Origin: DASRFR01 sp035651455 | Lineage (GTDB): Bacteria > Acidobacteriota > Terriglobia > Terriglobales > Acidobacteriaceae | Direction: 5' to 3' | Assembly: GCA_035651455.1 (NCBI GenBank) | Contig: DASRFR010000013.1 | Location: 1-64,000 of the forward strand | DNA: 64,000 nt | Shown here: in pieces, positions 44,038 to 52,283 of the stretch | Numbering within the stretch: position 1 is the first letter of the stretch | How the letters are laid out: the number at the start of each line of letters is the position of its first letter | Translations under genes and position numbers: made by a program | Notes under the pieces: generated by a model | Told to the model about the DNA's origin: nothing | Databases searched by the model: none | Seen by the model: the letters and a program-made list of their open reading frames with translations, nothing else

Positions 44038-45273
44038 GTGCTGAGTCAGCGCATCGAGTTCACGCCTGAGAACGCTGCGGCCATCTTTGCCGACGTCCCT
44101 GCCGCGCCGGCCGTGTTCGTCCTGCGTGCTGAGGATCCCCAAGCTGAGCCCTACATCACCAAGACCGCCAACCTTCGCCGACGCTTGCAACGCCTGCTCG
44201 GAGTTTCCGACGAGCGCAGTAAACGTCTCAATTTGCGCGATCGTGTCCGCTGGATCGAGTACTCGCCTACCGGTTCTGACTTCGAGTCCGGATTTCTGCT
44301 TTACCGGCTTCTTCGCACCCACTTCCCGCGAACCTACTCGCAACGACTCCGGCTTCGCTTCGCCCCATTTATTAAGCTCCACCGGGAGAATGAATATCCA
44401 CGCGCGTCCATCACCAACCGATTAGGTCGTCTAAACGGAGGCTCAGTTTATTACGGACCGTTCCCATCGCGAACGGCTGCCGAGAAGTTCGCCAACGACT
44501 CATTGGATTTCTTCAAAATGCGGCGCTGTGTCGAAGATTTGCATCCCGATCCCGGCTTTCCCGGTTGCGTTTATTCCGAAATGAAGATGTGTCTCGCGCC
44601 CTGCTTCAAGGGGTGCACCGACCAGCAATACCAGGATGAAGTCGGACGCGTGCAGGCTTATTTGGATTCGCGCGGCCATTCGTTGCTGCGCGCATTTGCC
44701 GACGAGCGTGAGCAGGCCTCCAACAACTTGGAATTTGAAAACGCCGCGATCGCCCACGGCAAGCTGGAAAAGCTGGCCCCGCTTCTCAACTCCCTGCCGG
44801 AAATCGTGCAGCGGATTGATCGGCTGGACGCGGTCATGGTGCAGCCATCGGCGCAGGCTGGTTCGGTCACCCTGTTTCGCATTGTTCAGGGCTGCATTGC
44901 CGATCCCGCCAGCTTTGCGATTCAATCGTCCGAGCACACCAAATCGCAGTCCATGGAGTCGCGCATCGAGGAGCTGCTGAATACGATCCCTGCCCCGACC
45001 CCAGGCAGCACGCTGGGGTTGATGGAGCACCTGGCGATGTTGAAGCGCTGGTACTACCGTGGCAGCCGTTTGGGTGAGATCTTCTTTGCTGACAGTAAAG
45101 GCGGTTTGCCAATGCGCCGCATCGTTCGCGGCATCGGGCGCGTCTATAGAAATGAGGAGCCCGAGCCCGATGCTGGTCTGGCGTCGGGTTATGCGGCTTC
45201 CAATCCAAACGGAAGCAACGCCGATCAGCCATGCCCAGAACTAAAGCTACCGCCAAAAGAAGCCCAGCACTGA
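44038..45273 (+). CDS. UvrC-like protein lacking the second nuclease half
   Basis: 411 residues from a GTG at 44038 (TAAAAT 6 bases before, no Shine-Dalgarno). The first 110 residues follow the UvrC GIY-YIG domain, but GIY reads AVFVL, YIG reads YITKTANLRRRL and the catalytic-Glu position is a Leu (ESGFLLYRLL). Then C164, C177, C185 and C189 match the spacing of the UvrC [4Fe-4S] ligands (x12, x7, x3). A UVR-like helix follows (about 215-250, REQASNNLEFENAA). The RNase H-like and HhH domains of UvrC are missing; the C-terminal 160 residues are unassigned. It is not a normal excinuclease. Its end overlaps a DinB-fold gene by 43 bases. Confidence 0.8.
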   Translation: MLSQRIEFTPENAAAIFADVPAAPAVFVLRAEDPQAEPYITKTANLRRRLQRLLGVSDERSKRLNLRDRVRWIEYSPTGSDFESGFLLYRLLRTHFPRTYSQRLRLRFAPFIKLHRENEYPRASITNRLGRLNGGSVYYGPFPSRTAAEKFANDSLDFFKMRRCVEDLHPDPGFPGCVYSEMKMCLAPCFKGCTDQQYQDEVGRVQAYLDSRGHSLLRAFADEREQASNNLEFENAAIAHGKLEKLAPLLNSLPEIVQRIDRLDAVMVQPSAQAGSVTLFRIVQGCIADPASFAIQSSEHTKSQSMESRIEELLNTIPAPTPGSTLGLMEHLAMLKRWYYRGSRLGEIFFADSKGGLPMRRIVRGIGRVYRNEEPEPDAGLASGYAASNPNGSNADQPCPELKLPPKEAQH

Positions 45274-45749
45274 ACAACGATAAATCTTTGCGTGATCACC
45301 TTGTTTATGTACTCAAGGGAGGCGGCGCTCACGCTAGCTTTGATGACGTGTTTGCCGACTTTCCCGCCGAGCTGCGCGGAAAGAAGCCAGCCGGGTTCCC
45401 ACACTCCGCATGGATGCTTCTGGAACACCTCCGCATTGCGCAATGGGACATCCTCGACTTCAGTGTGAATCCCAAGTACAAGAGCATGGACTGGCCCTCA
45501 GGGTACTGGGCGCAAACCGAAGCCCCGCCCGACGCGGCGGCCTGGAATAATAGTATCGAGCAATTTCGGGAAGACAATGGAAAGGTACAGAAGCTGGTCT
45601 CTAATCCGGCGACGGACCTGTACGCGAAACTCCCCTGGGGCAATGGCCAGACGATTTTGCGGGAAGCGTTGTTAGTTGCTGACCACAACGCTTACCATCT
45701 TGCTCAAGTGGTAGACGTTCGCAGGTTGCTCGGGTGCTGGAAGGAATGA
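45231..45749 (+). CDS. DinB-fold (YfiT-like) protein
   Basis: 172 residues. Four-helix-bundle DinB type: helices with LRDHLVYVLKGGGAHASFDDVF, PHSAWMLLEHLRIAQWDILDF, NNSIEQFREDNGKVQKLV and LREALLVADHNAYHLAQVVDVRRLLG, with His residues in SAWMLLEH and DHNAYH that usually bind a divalent metal. Proteins of this fold are often thiol transferases or hydrolases and are stress-linked. The start overlaps the UvrC-like coding end in another frame by 43 bases; the two products are unrelated in sequence, so this is not a frameshift. The pairing suggests joint expression. Confidence 0.85.
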   Translation: MPRTKATAKRSPALNNDKSLRDHLVYVLKGGGAHASFDDVFADFPAELRGKKPAGFPHSAWMLLEHLRIAQWDILDFSVNPKYKSMDWPSGYWAQTEAPPDAAAWNNSIEQFREDNGKVQKLVSNPATDLYAKLPWGNGQTILREALLVADHNAYHLAQVVDVRRLLGCWKE

Positions 45750-45765
45750 GGCAAGCCCACCGGCA

Positions 45766-46596
45766 TCAATGCTTGGCCGCTGACGACGCGATCTGCTCGT
45801 AAGTGTCTCGCCCATGGCTGTTCTGCCAAGCCTGCGCCGCTCGAATGAAGGCACGGAACATGGCCCGCGAGGGTTCGTCTTCATCCACAGAACGTTCCGG
45901 ATGCCACTGGACCGCTACCACGAAGTGGTCAGGATCCGTCCCCTCCAGACCTTCAACGATGCCGTCTGCTGTGCATCGAGCGGAGACACGCAGACCCTCG
46001 CCGGGCACATCCGCACATTGGTGATGACTGGAATTTACCGGTACCTCGCGCACAGTGACATCACCCGCAGGCGGCGCGTCCATGGCTACCCTGTCGTTCC
46101 CCACGATTCTTGCCAACACCGAGCCGGGCTCGACGGCGACCTTGTGTGCAACCGGCATCTTCCTTCCCGCTTCGTGATTTACGGTGTCACGCTGGTCTGG
46201 ATCCAGCCACGCTCGAATGTCCTGGACCAGCGTACCGCCACGATTAACATTCAGGCTTTGCAGTCCGTAACAGATACCGAAAACCGGCTTCTTGCGCAAA
46301 TACGCTTCCTGGAGCAGCGCATCATCGACGGCTTCACGCGCCCCATCCGGCTCAGCGGTGGCGGGATGCCGGCATGCGTTGAATCTGGAGGGATCGACGT
46401 CGGCTCGGCTTCCGGGAAGGAGCACGCCATGGCAGCTCCCGATTAGCGCCTGGAGTTGGGCTGCTGGTAAATTCAGGGAGATTTCAACCGGCTCGCCCCC
46501 TGCCATATCCACCGCCCGCACGTATTGCGGAAGCGCACGTGCTGCGTATTCGGGATCTCCAGAGTGGGGAACAGGAATGCCAATGCGCGGGCGCAT
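45766..46596 (-). CDS. Class I glutamine amidotransferase (PuuD-like gamma-glutamyl hydrolase)
   Basis: 276 residues. Class I GATase fold: catalytic Cys C109 in VFGICYGLQSLNVNRGG, the catalytic His-Glu in VVAVQWHPERSVDED, and SHHQ substrate-side passage (VNSSHHQCADV). The PxxHSGDPEYAARAL start and PGSRADVDPSRF match the gamma-glutamyl-GABA hydrolase PuuD branch, which cleaves gamma-glutamyl amides in polyamine use. No other puu gene is near, so the substrate is open. TAGAAT lies 7 bases before the ATG without a Shine-Dalgarno, suggesting a leaderless transcript. Confidence 0.88.
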   Translation of the reverse strand: MRPRIGIPVPHSGDPEYAARALPQYVRAVDMAGGEPVEISLNLPAAQLQALIGSCHGVLLPGSRADVDPSRFNACRHPATAEPDGAREAVDDALLQEAYLRKKPVFGICYGLQSLNVNRGGTLVQDIRAWLDPDQRDTVNHEAGRKMPVAHKVAVEPGSVLARIVGNDRVAMDAPPAGDVTVREVPVNSSHHQCADVPGEGLRVSARCTADGIVEGLEGTDPDHFVVAVQWHPERSVDEDEPSRAMFRAFIRAAQAWQNSHGRDTYEQIASSAAKH

Positions 46597-46673
46597 GCAT
46601 CACATTCTAGTTTCGTAACCTGAAATTGGATATTTGAATCTCTGCAGGAAATCGCAACTCCAGTTAACACCGG

Positions 46674-46967
46674 TCACGAGCTGGAGCGGGCGATGCGAGA
46701 CAATGCCTTGCTCTGCCGGTAATGGCGAATCTCGACGATCGATGAAACGACCAACGCGACCGCGGCGACTCCCATCGCGGTGGGAAACGCAATATCGCGA
46801 TAAGCTGTGGTCAGATCGGCGGCAACGCCCCGGGCTTTTGCCTCCGCCAATGTTACCCCAATCCCAAGCAGCAGGCTGAGGGCGAAGGACATCAGCGTGA
46901 GAAGAAAGGTGATCACCAGAACGCGAACGGGAATGCCCCACCAGCGGGGCTCGCGGGAGTACGACAT
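46674..46967 (-). CDS. Small two-helix membrane protein, unknown
   Basis: 97 residues with two hydrophobic helices (about 14-40 and 61-80) separated by a polar linker (EAKARGVAADLTTAYRD) and a basic C-terminus (HYRQSKALSRIAR), so the loops suggest an in-in topology. No motif is recognised. It lies downstream of the divergent 47039 gene and 78 bases before the GATase gene on the same strand. Spacing allows cotranscription. Confidence 0.65.
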   Translation of the reverse strand: MSYSREPRWWGIPVRVLVITFLLTLMSFALSLLLGIGVTLAEAKARGVAADLTTAYRDIAFPTAMGVAAVALVVSSIVEIRHYRQSKALSRIARSSS

Positions 46968-47038
46968 AACTTTCTAGCCTACACCTTCCGTGATACAAAC
47001 GACCGAGCCCGCCGGCGCCGGTAGGATAGAATGAAGCC

Positions 47039-47776
47039 ATGTCCCAAGCCGCGCCCGCGATTACCCGCGCTCCATCGGAGGTAGTCCGGCAAACTCCTGT
47101 TTCCCAGGCTGCGAACGGGGTCTGTTACGCCGTTGCCGGAGAGATCACCGTCTCACCATCTGACCTCGAGCGAATGATCGCCGCCGTTCCAGCCAAAGCG
47201 GCCGCGGCCCTGCAAGGCAAGGCATATTATTTCGTGCCGCTTACGGTGAGCCAGGGTGACGAGACGGTAATTGCCGATCGCTACGACGTTGCGCTCAGCG
47301 ACAACGCGGTGTGTCATCGCAACCTGGAACTGGGCAACGCGCAGTGCGTGTTCATCTCGACGCGTCTGATGGACGACAAGTTCTCTGTCGCCTTTGAGTT
47401 TTACATCAACGTGGGGCACGCCGTCGTCGATGGAGCGGGCGTCTCAGAAGCATTCGCCGAGATGGCTTGGAGCCAGGTGGAAGCTGGAGTCAAGGGAGAA
47501 ACCTCGCTGGACGCCTGGGAGTCACGCAAGCTGGCGACCGGCGATGGTCCGGACCGCGAGAAGCATAAGAACGAGTACCTCGCCGCAACCTTTGCGGACG
47601 CAATCTCCATTTACCTGCTGTCGCTATATCTTGATGTGGATTATTACGATTTGCGCGAGCGTGATTATCCTCTGCTCGCGCCGCCCGCGATGGCCGAGCG
47701 CTTGAGGAAAGTGGCGGAGCTGTTTCCGGCGAATCCCGGATTCGAGTTCGCGATTTACTACAAGCGACGGGCGTAA
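47039..47776 (+). CDS. Uncharacterised protein with an acyltransferase-like HxxxDG motif
   Basis: 245 residues, no signal peptide or membrane helix. After a variable N-terminus it has a mixed alpha/beta stretch with AQCVFISTRLMDDKFSVAFEFYINVGHAVVDGAGVSEAFAEMAW; HAVVDG resembles the HHxxxDG catalytic motif of CoA-dependent acyltransferases but lies in an otherwise unmatched sequence. The C-terminal half is helical, with acidic and Tyr-rich parts (LDVDYYDLRERDYPLL). TAGAAT lies exactly 6 bases before the ATG and there is no Shine-Dalgarno. I do not recognise the family. Confidence 0.7.
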   Translation: MSQAAPAITRAPSEVVRQTPVSQAANGVCYAVAGEITVSPSDLERMIAAVPAKAAAALQGKAYYFVPLTVSQGDETVIADRYDVALSDNAVCHRNLELGNAQCVFISTRLMDDKFSVAFEFYINVGHAVVDGAGVSEAFAEMAWSQVEAGVKGETSLDAWESRKLATGDGPDREKHKNEYLAATFADAISIYLLSLYLDVDYYDLRERDYPLLAPPAMAERLRKVAELFPANPGFEFAIYYKRRA

Positions 47777-47810
47777 CCCCTCCCACAGATCACGCCCCTG
47801 CAGTGACGCC

Positions 47811-48332
47811 TTACGCCGCCCTCCGTGTCTCGCGTGCCGGGGTGCGTTGATCTGCCGCTGGCCTTCCGGAAAGTGAACTCGGCGCATCCAGGTGTGCACC
47901 GGGGTCAACACCCACCCCTAGTCGGTCCACCAACTCACCCCCGAGCCATCCTGTCACCAACCCCAGGGCTACCGCAATGAATGACAGCGCCAATGCTCCG
48001 CCGCTCGGTTCCGCCGGTGCCCCTCTACGCAAGAACCAGCTGATAATGAACAACACGACGACGAGAACGTTACCGGCCCCGTGCCACAAACCAATGGCTT
48101 TTGCCCTGGTACCTTGCGGGATGAACCACCAGTCGATTAGACCTGGAATCGCGGCCAGCAGGCCGCCGATGATCCCCGCGGCGATCATCCAGAACGATAT
48201 CCCAAACCACGATCTATCCCCGGTCGATAAGCCCACGACGTCAAAGGCTACAGCAGTAGCCAGCAACCCCAGGGGAAACACGATTAACATCGGGTGGATC
48301 GGGTGTCCAAGAAGTTTTGCTTTGCTTTCCAT
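47811..48332 (-). CDS. DUF2231 membrane protein
   Basis: 173 residues. The N-terminus has the DUF2231 signature GHPIHPMLIVFPLGLLATAVAFD, followed by three more membrane segments (to about 145) and a Pro/Ala-rich hydrophilic tail. The paired HPxxHP-type His residues may bind metal or haem; that is inferred from the family. GGAGG lies before the ATG. No biochemical role is known. The neighbours, an orphan gene and ispE, give no clue. Confidence 0.85.
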   Translation of the reverse strand: MESKAKLLGHPIHPMLIVFPLGLLATAVAFDVVGLSTGDRSWFGISFWMIAAGIIGGLLAAIPGLIDWWFIPQGTRAKAIGLWHGAGNVLVVVLFIISWFLRRGAPAEPSGGALALSFIAVALGLVTGWLGGELVDRLGVGVDPGAHLDAPSSLSGRPAADQRTPARETRRAA

Positions 48333-48500
48333 GCACGCCTCCGAGCTGGAAAATTGCTCGAACCCAAGGATTTAGTTGCTCCAGAGCTATGGTGAGTTGT
48401 CGTGGGGACTGTATTTTCGAGCCGTTTGAGGGTCCCGCTGCAGCCAGGTACGTGGATCCTGGTGTACTCCCAATTCCTTTGTGGTTAAATCATCTTCCGC

Positions 48501-49490
48501 ATGAAAGTGAAAGTTCGGTCATTCTCCAAGATCAATCTAGGGCTGCGCATTGGCCAGCGGCGCGGCGACGGCTTTCATGACCTGCTGACCGTATATCAAA
48601 CCATCGCTCTGCACGATTTTTTGCAGGTGGAAGTCAAGCGCGGCTTCGGAATTGAAATTCGTTCTGGGGACCCGCGCGTTCCCACCGATGCTAGCAATAC
48701 CTGCTACCGCATCGCGGAACTAGTAGTCGCTGCGCTGAAGGCGTCCGGTCGCGTGGTGATCGAAATTGAGAAGCATTTGCCGGTGCAGGGCGGCCTGGGC
48801 GGGGCATCAGGAAACGCTGTTACGGCAATGCTGGCCCTCGAGCGCGCGCTTGGTAAGCAACTGCCCGGGCCGGACAAGCTGAGGATTGCCGCAGAGGTGG
48901 GTTCAGACCTGCCCCTGTTTCTAGTAGGTGGCCTGGTGCTGGGAACGGGCCGCGGCGAGCAGGTATATCCATTGTGCGATACGCCGTCCATGCCATGCGT
49001 GGTCGCCATCCCTGAGATTAGCGTTTCGACCCCGAAGGCATTTGGCGATTGGGATGGCATAGCCGCCGCCCGTAAATTGACGCTCTCACGTGGCTCCGAT
49101 AGAATGTTGGAGTTCGGCCGTGAGGTTTCTGCGTGGCTGAGCGGTTTGCCCGGGCAAAATCCGGGGCGGCCGTTATCCGGTGTCCCTGCAAGTGGCAGGG
49201 GCCGGGCCGAGAGCCCACTTCTCGACCTCGTCCAGACCGGGATCGAAAACGACTTCGAGCAGGTCGTCTTTCCCAAGTATCCCGAATTGCGCGAGATCAA
49301 GTGTCTGCTACAGCAGTCCGGCGCAGCCTACGCGTCTCTGTCCGGCTCTGGATCGGCGGTATATGGTCTTTTTCGGAGCCCATCTGCGGCGAAAAAGGCC
49401 CAGGCTAAGTTACTGAAGAACGGAGTTGGGGCGCAGCTTACGAGTACCCTGACGCGGCGGCAGTACTGGACTCGACTTTTTGATTGTTGA
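48501..49490 (+). CDS. ispE: 4-diphosphocytidyl-2-C-methyl-D-erythritol kinase
   Basis: GHMP kinase of the MEP isoprenoid pathway: phosphorylates CDP-methylerythritol. 329 residues. Motif 1 is VRSFSKINLGLRIGQRRGDGFHDL; motif 2 is LPVQGGLGGASGNAVTAMLALE; motif 3 is GAAYASLSGSGSAVYGLF. All are in the usual order. A longer insertion around residues 230-250 (SGRGRAESPLLD) is present. ispD and ispF lie 12 kb away on the other strand, so three MEP genes are in this window. The gene is followed by AT-rich inverted repeats and the tRNA-Gln. Confidence 0.95.
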   Translation: MKVKVRSFSKINLGLRIGQRRGDGFHDLLTVYQTIALHDFLQVEVKRGFGIEIRSGDPRVPTDASNTCYRIAELVVAALKASGRVVIEIEKHLPVQGGLGGASGNAVTAMLALERALGKQLPGPDKLRIAAEVGSDLPLFLVGGLVLGTGRGEQVYPLCDTPSMPCVVAIPEISVSTPKAFGDWDGIAAARKLTLSRGSDRMLEFGREVSAWLSGLPGQNPGRPLSGVPASGRGRAESPLLDLVQTGIENDFEQVVFPKYPELREIKCLLQQSGAAYASLSGSGSAVYGLFRSPSAAKKAQAKLLKNGVGAQLTSTLTRRQYWTRLFDC

Positions 49491-49532
49491 TTTTGAATTG
49501 TTGATTGAAAATCATGGCGCTTGGCAATCAAC
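49483..49532. repeat. AT-rich direct and inverted repeats after ispE
   Basis: ATTGTTGATT occurs at 49483-49492 and 49497-49506 (14-base period). GTTGATTG (49500-49507) and CAATCAAC (49525-49532) are perfect 8-base inverted arms with a 17-base spacer. The first copy covers the ispE stop. It may stop ispE transcription or shield the tRNA gene, but no T-run follows. Confidence 0.45.
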
Positions 49533-49551
49533 CATTGAAAGTCAACTTTGT

Positions 49552-49625
49552 TGGGCCGTCGACTAATGGTAGGTCAAGTGCCTTTGGAGCACTTTGTCTA
49601 GGTTCGAATCCTAGCGGCCCAGCCA
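49552..49625 (+). tRNA. tRNA-Gln (anticodon UUG)
   Basis: A complete cloverleaf: acceptor TGGGCCG/CGGCCCA including the weak first U-A pair typical of tRNA-Gln, D arm GAC/GTC with loop TAATGGTAG, anticodon stem AGTGC/GCACT around loop CTTTGGA (anticodon TTG), short variable loop and T arm CTAGG/CCTAG with TTCGAAT. Discriminator G and an encoded CCA end it at 49625. It lies between ispE and prs, on the same strand. Confidence 0.95.
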
Positions 49626-49712
49626 GAAAACTGTCGCCCGTAAGCGTGAGTCGAAGTCAGCGCGTCAGGTAGTCGCCGTGAACGTAGTCAACCAGCTACG
49701 GAGAAGAGCCCC

Positions 49713-50762
49713 ATGGCAACTTTGGCAACAGCGACCGAGAAACCGTTAGTTGCTCCGGCCGAAAAGAAAACTCCGCCGGGCAGCGATGAAAAGCCGGAAC
49801 GCAAGCCGCAGCGCAGCCGCGTGGACGATAAGTTCAAGATCTTTTGCGGCACCGCCAATGTGGCTCTCGCCGACGAGGTCTGTAGCTTCCTCGGCTTAAC
49901 GCGCGGACAGGCGTTGCTCACGCGCTTTGCCGATGGCGAGGCCTACGTTCAGCTGCAGGAGAACGTTCGCGGCGCCGACGTGTTCGTGATGCAGCCCACG
50001 TGCCGCCGCGTCGACGAGCACCTGATGGAGCTGTTGCTGATGATCGACGCGCTGAAACGCGCGTCGGCCAGGCGCATCACGGCGGTAATCCCATATTTTG
50101 GGTATGCCCGCCAGGATCGCAAGGACAAACCGCGTGTGCCCATCTCGTCGAAGCTGGTCGCTGACCTGTTGACGACGGCCGGTGCGCACCGGGCGCTGAT
50201 CGTGGACTTGCATGCGCCGCAGTTGCAGGGATTTTTCAATATTCCGGTGGACCACCTCTTTGCCTCGCCGGTGCTGGTGGACCACTTCAAGAAGATGAAC
50301 TTGCCCAATCTGACGGTAGTTTCGCCTGATGCCGGCGGCGTGGAGCGGGCGCGGTTCTTTGCCAAGAAGATGGATGCGGCGCTGGCCATTGTCGATAAGC
50401 GGCGAGTGGAAATGAATGTGGCCGAAGTCATGCACGTTATTGGTGACGTGCACGGGCGAACTTGTCTGGTAATTGACGACCTCATCGATACTGCGGGCAC
50501 GCTGGTGAAGACGGCCAATGCCCTCATCGAGAGTGGCGCGGCCAGCGTCTATGCCTGCGCTTCGCACCCGGTACTTTCTCCGCCGGCCGTGGAGAACATT
50601 GCCAAATCGCAGATTACTGAAGTCGTGGTCACCAACACTATTCCGCTGACGGATGATGCCAAGGCGGAGCCGAAGATCAAGGTGCTGTCGATTGCCGGCC
50701 TGATTGGACGGGCTATCCAGTCGATTCACGAAGAGACCTCGGTGAGCAAATTATTTCTGTAG
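49713..50762 (+). CDS. prs: Ribose-phosphate pyrophosphokinase (PRPP synthetase)
   Basis: Makes PRPP from ribose-5-phosphate and ATP for nucleotides and amino acids. 349 residues, with a 38-residue Lys/Pro/Ala-rich N-terminal extension not seen in most class I enzymes, then FKIFCGTANVALADEVC (start of the usual protein). Motifs: RFADGEAYVQLQENVRGADVF, PYFGYARQDRK (catalytic loop), VVSPDAGGVERARFFA and the PRPP loop CLVIDDLIDTAGTLV. The extension may be cleaved or disordered, or the true start may be internal, though GGAG sits before the ATG at 49713. First gene of the prs-rplY-pth block. Confidence 0.95.
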   Translation: MATLATATEKPLVAPAEKKTPPGSDEKPERKPQRSRVDDKFKIFCGTANVALADEVCSFLGLTRGQALLTRFADGEAYVQLQENVRGADVFVMQPTCRRVDEHLMELLLMIDALKRASARRITAVIPYFGYARQDRKDKPRVPISSKLVADLLTTAGAHRALIVDLHAPQLQGFFNIPVDHLFASPVLVDHFKKMNLPNLTVVSPDAGGVERARFFAKKMDAALAIVDKRRVEMNVAEVMHVIGDVHGRTCLVIDDLIDTAGTLVKTANALIESGAASVYACASHPVLSPPAVENIAKSQITEVVVTNTIPLTDDAKAEPKIKVLSIAGLIGRAIQSIHEETSVSKLFL

Positions 50763-50777
50763 GACAGGAATTAAATT

Positions 50778-51491
50778 ATGGCGACAGCAACAGAAACCAA
50801 TCTGGAAGCGCAACCTCGGGTTGCGGGTACTAAGAATGAGGCGCGTCGAGTGCGCCGCGGCGGCAAGATCCCGGCGGTCGTATACGGCGCCGGGAAGAGC
50901 GCGTCTCCCGTCACCGTCGATCCCCGCCAGGTGCTCCGGATTCTTCACTCCGAAACCGGTCACAACACCATTTTCGATCTCTCGCTCGACGGCGAGCGCA
51001 CCAAGGCAATGATTGTCGACTGGCAGTTCGAGCCCATCAAGGGCCACCTGCTGCACATCGACTTGAAGCGCATTGCCATGGACCAGACCCTCACCGTCAT
51101 GGTGCCGATCGAGCTCAAGGGCGAACCTGCCGGCGTGAAACAGCAGGGTGGATTGCTTGAGCAGATGTTGCGCGAGGTCGAAATTGAGTGTCTGCCGGGC
51201 GACATTCCCAGCTTTATCGAACTCGATGTCACCGAACTGGTATTCGGCAAAGTTTTGCGCGTAGCTGATCTGCCCCGCAACGAGAAGCTGACTTATCTCA
51301 CGGACGAGAATCAGCCGGTTGCGCACATCACTTCGGTGAAAGAGGAAGTGGCGGCTACTCCGGAGGCTGCGGCTGCAGAAGCCGCGACCGGTCCGGCAGA
51401 GCCCGAGGTCATCAAGAAAGGCAAGCAGGAGACCGAGGAAGGTGCTGCCGAGGCTGCCCCCGAGAAGCCGGAGAAAAAAGAGAAGAAGTAG
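50778..51491 (+). CDS. rplY: Large-subunit ribosomal protein bL25 (Ctc/TL5 type)
   Basis: 237 residues: N-terminal bL25 domain (about 1-95) that binds 5S rRNA (GTKNEARRVRRGGKIPAVVYGAGKSASP, HIDLKRIAMDQT), then the TL5/CTC C-terminal beta domain (about 100-185; VPIELKGEPAGVKQQGGLLEQMLREVEIECLPGDIP), and a Glu/Lys/Ala-rich low-complexity tail of about 50 residues. Thus the long general-stress form. Starts 16 bases after prs with AGGA nearby. The order prs-rplY-pth-rpsF is widely conserved. Confidence 0.95.
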   Translation: MATATETNLEAQPRVAGTKNEARRVRRGGKIPAVVYGAGKSASPVTVDPRQVLRILHSETGHNTIFDLSLDGERTKAMIVDWQFEPIKGHLLHIDLKRIAMDQTLTVMVPIELKGEPAGVKQQGGLLEQMLREVEIECLPGDIPSFIELDVTELVFGKVLRVADLPRNEKLTYLTDENQPVAHITSVKEEVAATPEAAAAEAATGPAEPEVIKKGKQETEEGAAEAAPEKPEKKEKK

Positions 51492-51618
51492 GGACAATGG
51501 CGGCCGCTTGTGTGTAGCCTGGGAATGCTCAGTTCGTTTTTCCAAGCGGCGACCGGATATGAACCACACGAACTTGTTGTGCAGCTGTAGCTGAGAGCCA
51601 GAAGCTAAGAGCTACTTC

Positions 51619-52206
51619 GTGAAACTGATCGTCGGACTGGGCAATCCCGGAATCGAGTACCAGTTCACGCCGCACAACCTGGGTTTTCTGGCGATCGACC
51701 GCCTGGCCAACGATCTCGGTGTGGAGGTTCGAAACCGGCAGTGCCGGGCGCTGACGGCCAGGACGGTTATCGCGGAGCAGCAGGTCCTGCTGGCCAAGCC
51801 GGAGACGTTCATGAACTTGAGCGGCCTCTCGGTGCGGGAGCTTGTCACTAAGTACGAGATTGATCCGGTCACTGACCTGATCCTGATTTACGACGAGTTG
51901 GACCTGCCCCTGGGGATGATCCGCGTGCGCCCGCGCGGCAGCTCGGCTGGGCACAACGGCATGGAGTCGGTGATGGGGGCCCTCGGAACCCAGGAGTTTC
52001 TGCGGATTCGCTTGGGCATCGCGCCAGATCGCAAGGTCGGCGATAGCGTCAAATTCGTGCTGACGCCGTTTCGCAGGCGGGATCTGGACACGGTCGGCGA
52101 GGTGCTCGACCGCGCGGTCGAAGCGGTCAGGGTGATCCTGACGGAAGGCCCGGCGGCGGCCATGAATCGCTTTAACCGCAAGCTGGAAAAAGAAGAGGAA
52201 AGTTAG
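51619..52206 (+). CDS. pth: Peptidyl-tRNA hydrolase
   Basis: Releases tRNA from stalled peptidyl-tRNA. 195 residues from a GTG at 51619. Active-site passages: KLIVGLGNPGIEYQFTPHNLGFLAID (Asn and catalytic His), LLAKPETFMNLSG, LILIYDELDLPLGMIRVRPRGSSAGHNGMESV (Asp and the GHNG loop). The normal family length. Gap of 127 bases after rplY contains AGCT-rich repeated units (GTAGCT/AGCTAC) that could fold in RNA. Confidence 0.95.
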   Translation: MKLIVGLGNPGIEYQFTPHNLGFLAIDRLANDLGVEVRNRQCRALTARTVIAEQQVLLAKPETFMNLSGLSVRELVTKYEIDPVTDLILIYDELDLPLGMIRVRPRGSSAGHNGMESVMGALGTQEFLRIRLGIAPDRKVGDSVKFVLTPFRRRDLDTVGEVLDRAVEAVRVILTEGPAAAMNRFNRKLEKEEES

Positions 52207-52283
52207 TACTGACCACACATTTCCCGATTCAGCGCATGACGCGTTGTGCTCGAGCGGTGACGTGGCAAGAATTGGAGAGCTGA

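Noticed and set aside
45231..45273. Frameshift joining the UvrC-like and DinB genes
   Set aside because: The two proteins are unrelated and each has normal ends.
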